Below the pieces are notes generated by a model. The model searched no databases. It saw nothing but the letters and a program-made list of their open reading frames with translations, and had not been told where the DNA came from. A stretch of 64,000 bases of DNA, taken from positions 3,224,001-3,288,000 of the forward strand of contig NZ_CP080383.1 in assembly GCF_019443325.1 (NCBI RefSeq), written 5' to 3'. Positions 17,763 to 26,223 of this stretch are shown here, piece after piece. A program made the position numbers and the translations under genes. The stretch comes from Cryobacterium sp. PAMC25264. Lineage in GTDB: Bacteria > Actinomycetota > Actinomycetes > Actinomycetales > Microbacteriaceae. Every line of letters starts with the position of its first letter. The first letter of the stretch is position 1.

Positions 17763-18646
17763 ATGCTCGAGATCAGGGGAATCAACAAGCACTACGGTGC
17801 GCATCAGGTACTCACCGATGTGGGCTTCACCGTGGGCAGCGGCCGGATGACCGGCTTCGTCGGCGCGAACGGCGCCGGCAAGACCACCACCATGCGCATC
17901 ATCCTGGGTGTGCTCTCGGCCGACTCGGGCGAGGTGCTGCTCGACGGCGCGCCGCTCACCGACGGCGACCGGCGCCGGTTCGGCTACATGCCTGAGGAGC
18001 GCGGTCTGTACCCGAAGATGAAGGTGGGCGAACAGCTCGTCTACCTGGCCCGGCTACACGGCCTCAGCCCGGCCGCCGCCAAGCGCAACACCGACGACCT
18101 ACTCGAGCGGCTCGGTCTCGGCGAGCGCGCCGGCGACCTGGTCGAGGCGCTCTCCCTGGGTAACCAGCAGCGCGCCCAGATCGCGGCCGCGCTGGTGCAC
18201 GACCCCGAGTTCCTGGTGCTCGACGAACCGTTTTCCGGCCTCGACCCGATCGCCGTCGAAGTGGTGCTCACCGTGCTCCAGGAGCATGCAGCCGCCGGCG
18301 CCCCGTGCTGTTCTCCTCCCACCAGCTCGACCTCGTCGAGCGGCTCTGCGACGACCTGGTGATCATCGCCGCCGGCGAGATCCGCGCCAACGGCTCCCGC
18401 GAGCGCCTGCGCGACCAGTTCAGCACCGCGCGCTTCGAGATCAGCACCGACGCCGACGCCGGCTGGATGCGCGCCGTCGAGGGCATCACCGTCATCGACT
18501 TCGACGGCGGAGAGGCGGTCTTCGAGGCCGACTCGGATGCCGCCAGCCAGGCCGTGCTCCGCGAGGCCCTCTCGCGCGGTGCGGTGCACTCCTTCGGCCA
18601 TCTCCGGCCCACCCTCGCCAGTATCTTCAAGGAGGTCGTGCAGTGA
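17763..18646 (+). pseudogene. ABC transporter ATP-binding protein split by a -1 frameshift
   Basis: Frame one (from the ATG at 17763) encodes Walker A GANGAGKTT (residues ~34-42), the signature LSLGNQQR and Walker B LVLDEPFSGLDP, then goes out of register after residue ~180. Frame two picks up at GTG 18305 with VLFSSHQLDLVERLCDD, the H-loop region and C-terminal domain expected next, and ends at 18646. The junction is a CCCC run at 18301-18304; one extra base would restore a 294-aa NatA-type ATPase. Either the base was lost in sequencing, the gene is truly broken, or ribosomes slip -1 on the C-run, which would give exactly the expected A-P-V-L joint. The intact downstream permease, whose GTG overlaps this stop by four bases, argues against long-standing decay. 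Confidence 0.78.
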
Positions 18647-19815
18647 GCACCGACATCACACCGGGCACCGACACCACACCGGGCACTGAAACCGTCGATT
18701 CCCGTCTTGGCGTGGCCCGCACCCGAGCCACCCACAGCGCTCCCGGCTTCTGGAGCAGCGTGTGGCTCGTGGCCTCCCGCGAGATCATGGCGCGCATGCG
18801 CAGCAAGGCGTTCCTCATCTCGACCGGCATCCTGCTGCTGCTGGCCATCGGCTCGGTCGTGGCCGGCGGCCTGCTCAGCGCCAACCCGTCGAGCACCCAG
18901 GTGGCCGTGGTCGGCTCCGCCAGCGCCGTGGTCGGGCAGGCCGACGGGCTCACCGCGGTAGCCGCCGACACCGTGGCAGACGCCGAGGCCCTCGTGCGTG
19001 ACGGCACCGTGGCCGCCGCCATCGTGCCGGCCGACGATTCGCTGCTCGGCATCTCCGTGATCGCCCTCGACTCCGCCCCCGTGGACGTCATCAACGCGCT
19101 CAGCGTCTCGCCGAGCGTGCAGCTGCTCGACCCGGCAGCGCAGGGCGGCTTCCTGGTCTACCTGGTGGCCATCGGATTCGGGCTGGTGTTCTTCATGTCG
19201 GCGCTCACCTTCGGGTCCACCATCGCGCAGAGCGTCGTCGAGGAGAAGCAGACCCGCGTGGTCGAGATCCTGATGAGCACCATCCCCGTGCGCGCCCTGC
19301 TGGCCGGCAAGGTGCTGGGCAACTCGATCATGGCGTTCGGCCAGATCGTGGCGATAGCCCTGCTCGTGGCCATCGGCATGGCCGTCACCGGTCAACGGGT
19401 GCTGCTGGCCGACCTGGGCCCGGCCATCGGCTGGTTCGCGGTGTTCTTCGCCTTCGGCTTCGTGATGCTCGCCTCGCTCTACGCGGCGACGGCATCCATG
19501 GTGTCCCGGCAGGAAGACGTGGGAACGGCCACCTCCCCGGTGGCCTACCTGGTGATGATCCCCTACTTCGCGGTGATCTTCTTCAACGACAACCCACTCG
19601 TGCTCGGCATCATGTCGTACGTTCCGTTCGCGGCGCCGGTCGGGATGCCCGTGCGCATCTTCCTGGGCACGGCCGAATGGTGGGAGCCGCTTCTGTCACT
19701 GGCGCTCCTGCTGGTGACCACGGCGGGCGTGATCCTGTTCGGCTCCCGCATCTACCGCAACTCACTGCTGCGGATGGGCGGCCGGGTCACCTACAAGCAG
19801 GCGCTGCGCGGCTGA
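18643..19815 (+). CDS. ABC-2 type exporter permease, NatB-like
   Basis: 390 aa. After a ~35-residue hydrophilic start there is a first membrane helix (LISTGILLLLAIGSVVAGG), an external domain of about 130 residues, then five C-terminal membrane helices, the ABC-2 membrane (NatB) layout. The motif VVEEKQTRVVEILMSTIPVR between helices is typical of the family. The start is GTG 18643, overlapping the ATPase stop, with GGAGG upstream. It forms an exporter with the split ATPase; its substrate may be sodium, a peptide or an antibiotic. Confidence 0.84.
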   Translation: MSTDITPGTDTTPGTETVDSRLGVARTRATHSAPGFWSSVWLVASREIMARMRSKAFLISTGILLLLAIGSVVAGGLLSANPSSTQVAVVGSASAVVGQADGLTAVAADTVADAEALVRDGTVAAAIVPADDSLLGISVIALDSAPVDVINALSVSPSVQLLDPAAQGGFLVYLVAIGFGLVFFMSALTFGSTIAQSVVEEKQTRVVEILMSTIPVRALLAGKVLGNSIMAFGQIVAIALLVAIGMAVTGQRVLLADLGPAIGWFAVFFAFGFVMLASLYAATASMVSRQEDVGTATSPVAYLVMIPYFAVIFFNDNPLVLGIMSYVPFAAPVGMPVRIFLGTAEWWEPLLSLALLLVTTAGVILFGSRIYRNSLLRMGGRVTYKQALRG

Positions 19816-19823
19816 CGCACCGA

Positions 19824-21083
19824 TCAGTCGATCGCGTCGGTGCCGGTAATGATCCAGGCCCGGGCCCGTTCAAGCAGGTCGGCGTAGGCGGCCGGAATCC
19901 GGTCGGCAGGCAACGAGGTGAAGTCGGCGGCGTGCGAGTAGCCGGCCACCCGGCGCACCGCTTCGACTCCGGCGAATCGCCAGGCGTCGCTGCGGATGCG
20001 GGCGAGCCAGGCATCGAGGTCCAAGCCGTCGGGAGCGCCCAGGCGTTGTGGCCAGCGCTCGGCGACCACGGCCACAAAGGCGCTCCAGCTCGACTCGATC
20101 GCCGAGGCACGGGCGGCAGCGAGCTCGATGGCCTCCACCTGGGTCGCCGCGATAGCCGCGATCGTGAGGTTGGCCCAGAACAAACCCAGGTCCATGCCGG
20201 CGGGACCGACGAAGCTGAACTCGGGGTCGAAGACCTTGGTGGCCTGCTCGCCGTCTCGCACCCCCACCATGAGCGAACCGGAGTGCAGGTCACCGTGGAT
20301 GAGGGCCTCGGCGCGCGTGGCAAAGATCTCCCGCACCTGCGTCACCGCCGCGAGCAGCTCAGTGTCCGTGTACAGCGCGCGCACCTCGGCGTCGAGCTCG
20401 GGGATCCAATGATTGTGGTCGTTCAGACGGTAGGGCTCATCGAGGACGGCGTCCACCGTCAGGGCGCACAGCTCCGGGTTGGCCGCGGTCTCGATGAGCG
20501 CGGCGTGCTCCTCCGCTCCGAGACCCACGCGGCTCGTGGCCAGGGTGAGTTCAGCGCTGAAGCGCCCCACAACGGTGCCGAGGGTCTCGAAGTCCAGGGG
20601 AACCGGCTCGGCGCCGGCGACGACATCCGCCACCTGACGCACGAGCGCATCGCGCAGCACGTCGAGGTCGGAGAGGTCTTCCATCACCAGCACGTAGCGT
20701 TCGAGGTCGACCGGCTCGACGGCCGGCACGCTCGCCGGCGCGAGGTCGGCGAGCATCGCGTAGGCACGAGCCTCCGAGGCGATCCGGTTGGGATCGACCG
20801 GCCAGTCGGGACCGACGGCCTGCACCCACGGTGGCGCCTGCTTGACGGCCAGGCTACCCAGGGGTCCTCTGGCGATGAAGACCCGGTTCATATTGCCCGC
20901 GGTGACCTCGTCGACCTCGATCTCGTCGGCGGCTGCGGCCAGGCGGGAGAGGTAACCGGCCCCGTCGAGGTACGCCACAACGTCGTCACGGTCGACCAGC
21001 AGTTCATAGGGGCTCATGGACGAGCGGGGAGCCCCTCCCGCGATCTCCGCCAGGTCGCTGGTCTGAGAATCAGGATCGGTCAC
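19824..21083 (-). CDS. mtnK: S-methyl-5-thioribose kinase
   Basis: 419 aa, the normal MtnK length. The protein-kinase-like APH fold shows the Brenner motif HGDLHSGSLMV near residue 262 and the magnesium-binding FDPEFSFVGPAGMDLG, which distinguishes MtnK from aminoglycoside kinases. A lysine in SLAVKQAPPWV binds ATP. It phosphorylates methylthioribose from the methylthioadenosine salvage pathway, returning sulfur to methionine. The GTG start at 21083 has GGAGG six bases upstream; a later ATG at 21017 does not. No mtnA isomerase or other salvage gene is nearby in the window, which is unusual. Confidence 0.83.
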   Translation of the reverse strand: MTDPDSQTSDLAEIAGGAPRSSMSPYELLVDRDDVVAYLDGAGYLSRLAAAADEIEVDEVTAGNMNRVFIARGPLGSLAVKQAPPWVQAVGPDWPVDPNRIASEARAYAMLADLAPASVPAVEPVDLERYVLVMEDLSDLDVLRDALVRQVADVVAGAEPVPLDFETLGTVVGRFSAELTLATSRVGLGAEEHAALIETAANPELCALTVDAVLDEPYRLNDHNHWIPELDAEVRALYTDTELLAAVTQVREIFATRAEALIHGDLHSGSLMVGVRDGEQATKVFDPEFSFVGPAGMDLGLFWANLTIAAIAATQVEAIELAAARASAIESSWSAFVAVVAERWPQRLGAPDGLDLDAWLARIRSDAWRFAGVEAVRRVAGYSHAADFTSLPADRIPAAYADLLERARAWIITGTDAID

Positions 21084-21261
21084 GGGAGCCTCCGGGTGTC
21101 GGGCGGTGCACCCGTCGAATCGGGGCGGTCTGACGAGAATACCCGCGGAGCGAGATCCAGCGTGATTCTCACGGACGACGCTCCAGCGGCCGGTCGGCCG
21201 GGACCGACAACTCAGGTGCCGCCGCTAGGCGGACACACAGATGCGCTGCATCCGTTTGCGC

Positions 21262-21267
21262 CAAGAT
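21262..21267 (+). promoter_or_regulatory. -10-like hexamer for threonine aldolase
   Basis: CAAGAT, exactly six bases, then GTG at 21274. This favours the GTG over the in-frame ATG at 21241, which would place the hexamer inside the coding region. Confidence 0.4.
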
Positions 21268-21273
21268 AGTGAG

Positions 21274-22344
21274 GTGACTTCCCTCCATGACTTGTTCTCC
21301 CGTGGCTTCGCCTCCGACAACTACTCGGGCGTACACCCGGAGATCCTCGACGCGATCGTGCGGGCTAACGGTGCCCACCAGATCGCCTACGGCGACGACG
21401 TGTACACGGCCGAACTGCAGCGGGTCTTCGCCCGGCACTTCGGCGAGGGCGCCCTGGCGTTCCCGGTGTTCAACGGCACCGGAGCGAACGTCACCGGCCT
21501 GCAGTCGATGCTGCCGCGCTGGGGAGCGGTGATCTGCGCGAGCACCGCGCACATCAACACCGACGAGGGCGGAGCCCCTGAGCGGGTCGGCGGCCTCAAG
21601 CTGCTGCCCGTGCAGACGCCCGACGGCAAGCTCACCCCCGAGCTGATCGACCAGGAGGCCTGGGGCTGGGGCGACGAGCACCGCGCGCAGCCGCTCGTGG
21701 TCTCGATCACCCAGACCACCGAGCTCGGCACGCTGTACACGCCGGCCGAGGTGCGCGCCATCGCCGACCACGCGCACGCCAGGGGCATGCTGCTGCACAT
21801 GGACGGCGCCCGCATCTCCAACGCCGCCGCCGCCCTCGGGGTGCCGTTCCGCGAGTTCACGAGCGACGCCGGCGTCGACGTGCTCAGCTTCGGCGGCACC
21901 AAGAACGGCATGATGCTCGGCGAGTGCATCGTGGTACTCAACCCCGACGCATCCACGGGCCTGAAATACCTGCGCAAGCTCAACATGCAGCTCTCCTCGA
22001 AGATGCGCTTCATCTCGGCCCAGCTGATCGCCCTGCTCGACGGGGACCTGTGGTTGCGCAACGCCGACCACGCCAATGCCATGGCCGCGCGCCTGCGTGG
22101 TGCGCTTGAAGAGGGCCTGGCGGATGGCTCGATCACCGGGGTCTCGTTCAGCCAGCCCACCCAGGCCAATGCAATCTTCGCCGTGCTGCCCGCGGGCGTG
22201 GCCGACAAGGTGCGGCAGCTGTACCGTTTCTACGACTGGAACCCGGCCACCGGCGAGGTGCGCTGGATGTGCGGGTTCGACACCACCCCCGAGGACGTCG
22301 ACGACTTTGTCGCGGCCCTGACGAAGGAGCTGGCTGCAGCATGA
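21274..22344 (+). CDS. low-specificity L-threonine aldolase family protein
   Basis: 356 aa from GTG 21274. A PLP-dependent fold-type I enzyme of the beta-eliminating lyase family: GDDVYTAELQRVFARHFGEG near the start, the Asp that pairs with the PLP nitrogen in LLHMDGARISNAA, and the Schiff-base lysine in SFGGTKNGMMLGE. It cleaves threonine or allo-threonine to glycine and acetaldehyde, or a related beta-hydroxy amino acid. The stop overlaps the acyl-CoA ligase start by four bases (ATGA). Family specificity is broad, so the true substrate may differ. Confidence 0.85.
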   Translation: MTSLHDLFSRGFASDNYSGVHPEILDAIVRANGAHQIAYGDDVYTAELQRVFARHFGEGALAFPVFNGTGANVTGLQSMLPRWGAVICASTAHINTDEGGAPERVGGLKLLPVQTPDGKLTPELIDQEAWGWGDEHRAQPLVVSITQTTELGTLYTPAEVRAIADHAHARGMLLHMDGARISNAAAALGVPFREFTSDAGVDVLSFGGTKNGMMLGECIVVLNPDASTGLKYLRKLNMQLSSKMRFISAQLIALLDGDLWLRNADHANAMAARLRGALEEGLADGSITGVSFSQPTQANAIFAVLPAGVADKVRQLYRFYDWNPATGEVRWMCGFDTTPEDVDDFVAALTKELAAA

Positions 22345-24041
22345 ATGTCTTCGCGAGTAAGCCGTGGCTGAATTCCTACGCGGTGGGCGTGCCCAACGCC
22401 ATCGCGGACCCCACCGAGACCCTGGTCGACATGATCGAGGGTTCCACCCGTCGGTTTGCCGACAAGGTGGCGCTGGATTTCTTCGGCGGCACCATGACCT
22501 ACGGTCAGCTCGGCGACGAGATCTCCCGGGTGGCCAATGGGCTGCGCCGGCTCGGAGTGAAGCCCGGCGACCGGGTGGCGCTCGTTCTGCCGAACTGCCC
22601 GCAGCACATCGTGGCGTTCTATGCGGTGCTGCGCCTCGGCGCGATCGTGGTGGAACACAACCCGCTCTACACCGAACGTGAACTGCGTCACCAGTTCGAG
22701 GACCACGGCGCGAGCGTCGCCATCGTCTGGGACAAGGTCTATTCGATGGTGCGCGGGTTCCCGCGCGACATGGGCCTGCACACCGTCGTGGCCGTGGACG
22801 TCACCAAGTCGATGCCGTTGGCCACCCGGCTGGCCCTGCGCCTGCCGATCCCCAAGTCCCGCACCGCCCGCGCCGCCCTCACGGTTGCCCAGCCGCTCAA
22901 GGACGCCATCGAGTGGCCGGCCCTGGTGGGCTCGCGCCGGCTTCGCACCGCGCATCCGCGCCCTCTGCTCGGCGACACCGCCGTGCTGCAGTACACCAGC
23001 GGCACCACAGGGGCGCCCAAGGGCGCCATCCTCACCCACTTCAACCTGCAGGCCAACGCGCAGCAGAGCGAAGCCTGGGTGCCCGGGCTCGAGCGCGGCA
23101 ACGAGGTGTTCTACGGCGTGCTGCCGATGTTCCACGCCTACGGTCTCACCCTGTGCCTCACGGTCGCCATGTCCATCGGCGCGCGCCTGGTGCTCTTCCC
23201 CAAGTTCGATGTGGGCCTGGTCCTCAACGCCGTCAAGCGCACCCCGCCCACCTTCCTGCCCGCCGTCCCGCCGATCTACGAGAAGCTCGTCACGGCCGCG
23301 AACGACAAAGGCATCAGCCTGCACGGAACCAGGTACGCCATCTCCGGCGCGATGAGCCTGCCCCTGAAGACCGTCGAGCTGTGGGAGACCGCCACCGACG
23401 GGCTGCTCGTGGAGGGCTACGGCATGACCGAGTGCTCGCCCATCGCGGTGGGCAACCCGATGGGCCCGAGTCGACGCCCCGGCACCGTTGGCGTACCCTT
23501 CCCCAGCACCGAGATCCGCGTGGTCGACCCCGCCGACCCCACCGTGGACCGCGGCTTCGACGAAGAGGGCGAGCTGCTCGTACGCGGCCCGCAGGTCTTC
23601 TCCGGCTACTGGGACCGCCCCACCGAGACTGCCCAGACTCTGCTGGCGGATGGCTGGCTCCGCACCGGCGACATCGTCACGGTGTCCTCCGACGGCTTCG
23701 TCACCATCGTCGACCGCATCAAGGAACTCATCATCACCGGGGGTTTCAACGTGTCGCCGTCCGAGGTGGAGGCCGCGCTGCTGTCACACCCCGACATCGC
23801 CGACGCCGCCGTGGTGGGGCTCAAGAGCGCTGGCGGCGGCGAGGATGTCGTGGCCGCCGTGGTGCTCATCGCCGGGGCCACCCTTGATGTGGACGGCCTG
23901 CGCGAGTACTGCCGCACCCGCATCTCCGCCTACAAGGTGCCGCGCCGCATCGTCGAGGTCGACGACCTGCCCCGGTCGCTGATCGGCAAGGTCATGCGCC
24001 GCCAGGTGCGCGACAGCCTGGCCGACACCCCGGCTGGCTGA
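22341..24041 (+). CDS. long-chain fatty acid--CoA ligase family enzyme
   Basis: 566 aa. The AMP-binding P-loop LQYTSGTTGAPKG is near residues 216-228, YGMTECSP near 362, GWLRTGDIV near 436, and the catalytic lysine in GKVMRR near the C-terminus. It activates a carboxylic acid to its acyl-AMP and then CoA ester in the cytoplasm. It is translationally coupled to the threonine aldolase upstream (ATGA overlap), an odd pairing for plain beta-oxidation. No other fatty-acid gene is adjacent, so chain length is unknown. A stem-loop terminator follows at 24058-24083. Confidence 0.85.
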   Translation: MNVFASKPWLNSYAVGVPNAIADPTETLVDMIEGSTRRFADKVALDFFGGTMTYGQLGDEISRVANGLRRLGVKPGDRVALVLPNCPQHIVAFYAVLRLGAIVVEHNPLYTERELRHQFEDHGASVAIVWDKVYSMVRGFPRDMGLHTVVAVDVTKSMPLATRLALRLPIPKSRTARAALTVAQPLKDAIEWPALVGSRRLRTAHPRPLLGDTAVLQYTSGTTGAPKGAILTHFNLQANAQQSEAWVPGLERGNEVFYGVLPMFHAYGLTLCLTVAMSIGARLVLFPKFDVGLVLNAVKRTPPTFLPAVPPIYEKLVTAANDKGISLHGTRYAISGAMSLPLKTVELWETATDGLLVEGYGMTECSPIAVGNPMGPSRRPGTVGVPFPSTEIRVVDPADPTVDRGFDEEGELLVRGPQVFSGYWDRPTETAQTLLADGWLRTGDIVTVSSDGFVTIVDRIKELIITGGFNVSPSEVEAALLSHPDIADAAVVGLKSAGGGEDVVAAVVLIAGATLDVDGLREYCRTRISAYKVPRRIVEVDDLPRSLIGKVMRRQVRDSLADTPAG

Positions 24042-24057
24042 GCCACGCGATCGCGGC

Positions 24058-24083
24058 CCGCGGCAGGGTCACCCCTGCCGCGG
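24058..24083 (+). terminator. stem-loop terminator after acyl-CoA ligase
   Basis: Perfect 11-bp arms CCGCGGCAGGG (24058-24068) and CCCTGCCGCGG (24073-24083) around a TCAC loop, 17 bases after the stop. There is no T-run, as is common in actinobacteria. Confidence 0.7.
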
Positions 24084-24090
24084 AGCGATG

Positions 24091-24132
24091 ATGCGAACGC
24101 ATGGAATAACTTGGCGCGTTATGCGTTGACAT
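24091..24132 (+). promoter_or_regulatory. possible operator and promoter upstream of nitroreductase
   Basis: The palindrome ATGCGAACGCAT (24091-24102) is followed at 24121-24132 by ATGCGTTGACAT, which repeats ATGCG and contains TTGACA (24126-24131). The half-sites are 30 bases apart, about three helical turns, so a dimeric regulator could bind both. No clear -10 is seen 17 bases after TTGACA. Confidence 0.3.
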
Positions 24133-24195
24133 GACTGGGTCGATGGAGCCCCGCACCCGTTTCACTCCCACAGGCAACACAGAAAGCCGGGCACC

Positions 24196-24771
24196 ATGAC
24201 CCTCATCACCGACACCCACAGCCGTTCCGCCGACACCACGTCACCGATCCTGCCCGCGCTGGCCGAGCGCTGGAGCCCCCGCGGATTCGACCCCACCGCC
24301 GTCATCGACGAAGACACCCTCACCACCGTGCTCGAGGCCGCCCGCTGGGCTCCGTCCGGCAACAACAACCAGCCGGCCCGATTCATCGTCGCCCGCCGCG
24401 GCTCCGAGAGCTTCCGCAAGATCCACGCCCACCTGATGGGCTTCAACCAGGCCTGGGCCGACAAGGCCTCCGTTCTGATCCTCAACATCGCCGAGGGCGA
24501 CAACCCCTGGGCTCAGTACGACCTCGGCCAGGCCGTCGCGCACCTCACCATCCAGGCACAGCACGAGGGCCTGTCCACCCACCAGCTCGGCGGCATCGAC
24601 CGCAAGGGCTTGGCCGACGCCTTCCATCTCAAGGCCGGCCAGGACGCCGTCACCGTCACGGTGCTCGGTGTGCTCGGCGACGTCGACTCGCTCACCCCCG
24701 AGCTGTTCGAGCGCGAGATCGCCCCACGCACCCGCAAGCCGCTCTCCGAAGTGCTGCTCGTCAACGACTAG
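24196..24771 (+). CDS. nitroreductase family protein
   Basis: 191 aa. The FMN-binding N-terminal pattern RWSPRGFDPT...ARWAPSGNNNQPARFIVAR (residues ~23-70) and a C-terminal HLTIQAQHEGLSTHQLGGID-like segment are typical of small NAD(P)H-dependent flavin nitroreductases. These act as dimers on nitro compounds, quinones or other electron acceptors. It is a single gene between two terminators, with GAAAG about ten bases before the ATG. Confidence 0.85.
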   Translation: MTLITDTHSRSADTTSPILPALAERWSPRGFDPTAVIDEDTLTTVLEAARWAPSGNNNQPARFIVARRGSESFRKIHAHLMGFNQAWADKASVLILNIAEGDNPWAQYDLGQAVAHLTIQAQHEGLSTHQLGGIDRKGLADAFHLKAGQDAVTVTVLGVLGDVDSLTPELFEREIAPRTRKPLSEVLLVND

Positions 24772-24942
24772 GTCGGTCCACGCGGACTGCTCGTTCCCCC
24801 GGAGCGAGTTGCCGGTTGCGGCTCCCTCCGGCAGGTCGAGGGGGCGCCAACCCGCAACTCACCTGCGTGCCGCAGACCGCCCCTCCGGGAGCGCCAAAAG
24901 GAATGTTGGCGCCAAGTCGCCGAGACGCATCCCGCTCACATG

Positions 24943-24979
24943 ACGAACGCCCCCTCGCATCGTGCGAGGGGGCGTTCGT
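24943..24979. terminator. bidirectional terminator with 17-bp perfect stem
   Basis: Arms ACGAACGCCCCCTCGCA (24943-24959) and TGCGAGGGGGCGTTCGT (24963-24979) pair perfectly around a TCG loop. It sits between the converging nitroreductase and alcohol dehydrogenase genes. The 170 bases before it hold only GC-rich imperfect repeats. Confidence 0.85.
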
Positions 24980-24994
24980 GGTGAAACCGTGCGC

Positions 24995-26044
24995 CTACGG
25001 GCGCAGCAGCACCTTGATGGCGCGGCGTTCGTCCATGGCTGCATAGGCCTCGGCTACCTCGGTCAGCGGCAGCTGCAGGTCGAAGACCCGACCGGGGTCG
25101 ATCGCTCCGCTGAGCACCTCGGGCAGCAGCTCTTCGACGTAGCCGCGCACGGATGCGACGCCACCGTTCACGCCGACATTGCGGCCGAAGAGCGCCTTGA
25201 TCGGCAGCTCGGCGCCGCCGTTTGGCACGCCCACGTAGCCCACCATGCCGCCGGGGCGGGCCGAGCGGATCGCCTGGTCCATCGATTCCTGGGTGCCGAC
25301 GCACTCGAGCACGCAGTCGGCGCCGACGCCGTCGAACATCTCGTGGATGCGCTCGACACCCGCGTCGCCGCGCTCCTCCACGATGTCGGTGGCTCCGAAC
25401 TCGCGGGCCACGGCCTGCCGGTCGGCGTGCCTGGACATCGCAACGATCCGGGAGGCGCCGAGGCGCTTGGCGGCGATGATGGCGCAGAGGCCCACGGCCC
25501 CGTCGCCGACCACCACGACGGTGCTGCCGGTGGTGACGCCGGCCGAGACGGCGGCGTGGTGCCCGGTGCCCATGACATCGGCCAGGGTGAGGAGGCCCGG
25601 AACCTGGGCATCCGTCGGCTGCACGGGCGTGGCCACGAGCGAGCCGTCGGCGTGCGGGACCCGCACACGCTCGCCCTGGGCGCCGTCGGCGAAGCCGCCG
25701 AGCCTGTCGTCAGAGCCCCACCAGCCGCCGTTCAGGCAGGAGGTGCTGACGCCGTTCTGGCAGTTGACGCAGGTGTTGTCGCAGTCGTAAAACGGGGCGA
25801 TGACGAAGTCGCCCACCTTGATGGTCTGCACATCGGGCCCGATTTCGTCGACGATGCCGACGAACTCGTGGCCGATACGGTGCGGTTCGTTCGTGGGGGT
25901 CACACCGCGGTACGGCCAGAGGTCTGAGCCGCAGACGCAGGCCGCGACGACCCGCACGATGGCGTCGCCGCCGGTGGAGAGGATGGGGTTGGGTACTTCT
26001 TCGAGTCGGATGTCCCGCTCGCCGTAAATCACTGTTGCACGCAT
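24995..26044 (-). CDS. zinc-dependent alcohol dehydrogenase family protein
   Basis: 349 aa, medium-chain dehydrogenase. The catalytic zinc site begins with CGSDLWPYRG (Cys near residue 38) and GHEFVGIVDEIG (His-Glu near 59). Four structural-zinc cysteines are in CDNTCVNCQNGVSTSC (~92-107). The NAD(P)-binding VVVGDGAVGLCAI is near 175. It oxidises an alcohol or reduces an aldehyde; a substrate cannot be assigned. The transcript looks leaderless: TAGGCT lies exactly six bases before the ATG. Confidence 0.87.
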   Translation of the reverse strand: MRATVIYGERDIRLEEVPNPILSTGGDAIVRVVAACVCGSDLWPYRGVTPTNEPHRIGHEFVGIVDEIGPDVQTIKVGDFVIAPFYDCDNTCVNCQNGVSTSCLNGGWWGSDDRLGGFADGAQGERVRVPHADGSLVATPVQPTDAQVPGLLTLADVMGTGHHAAVSAGVTTGSTVVVVGDGAVGLCAIIAAKRLGASRIVAMSRHADRQAVAREFGATDIVEERGDAGVERIHEMFDGVGADCVLECVGTQESMDQAIRSARPGGMVGYVGVPNGGAELPIKALFGRNVGVNGGVASVRGYVEELLPEVLSGAIDPGRVFDLQLPLTEVAEAYAAMDERRAIKVLLRP

Positions 26045-26050
26045 CCAAAA

Positions 26051-26056
26051 AGCCTA
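26051..26056 (-). promoter_or_regulatory. -10 hexamer for leaderless alcohol dehydrogenase transcript
   Basis: TAGGCT on the minus strand with exactly six bases (26045-26050) before the ATG at 26044. Confidence 0.5.
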
Positions 26057-26118
26057 ACGCCGAGCCCGCGCCCGCGCCCGGGCGAAGCCCACGACTGGGC
26101 ATCTTCTCAGACCCCCAA

Positions 26119-26163
26119 CCCCTCCCGCCCCTCCCGCCCCTCCCGCCCCTCCCGCCCCTCCCG
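26119..26163. repeat. 9-bp tandem repeat, five perfect copies
   Basis: Five head-to-tail copies of CCCCTCCCG. The last copy runs into the left arm of the 63-bp palindrome. The strand is pure pyrimidine except for the G, so it could adopt unusual structures (G-rich complement GGGAGGGGC). Copy number may vary between strains. Confidence 0.9.
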
Positions 26164-26223
26164 CGAACTGTGAGTAAAGCCCCAAAAATCCGAGATTTGA
26201 GGTGCTTAGCTCACAGTTCGCGG
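26161..26223. repeat. 63-bp dispersed palindrome, copy A, overlapping a stop codon
   Basis: Perfect outer arms CCGCGAACTGTGAG (26161-26174) and CTCACAGTTCGCGG (26210-26223), then inner arms AAAGCCCC and GGTGCTT with mismatches. The same element, also 63 bp, is at 63163-63225. The right arm encodes the last residues R-E-L and the TGA of the histidine kinase on the minus strand. It probably acts as a terminator for that gene, but its conservation between loci suggests a repeated element family. Confidence 0.85.
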
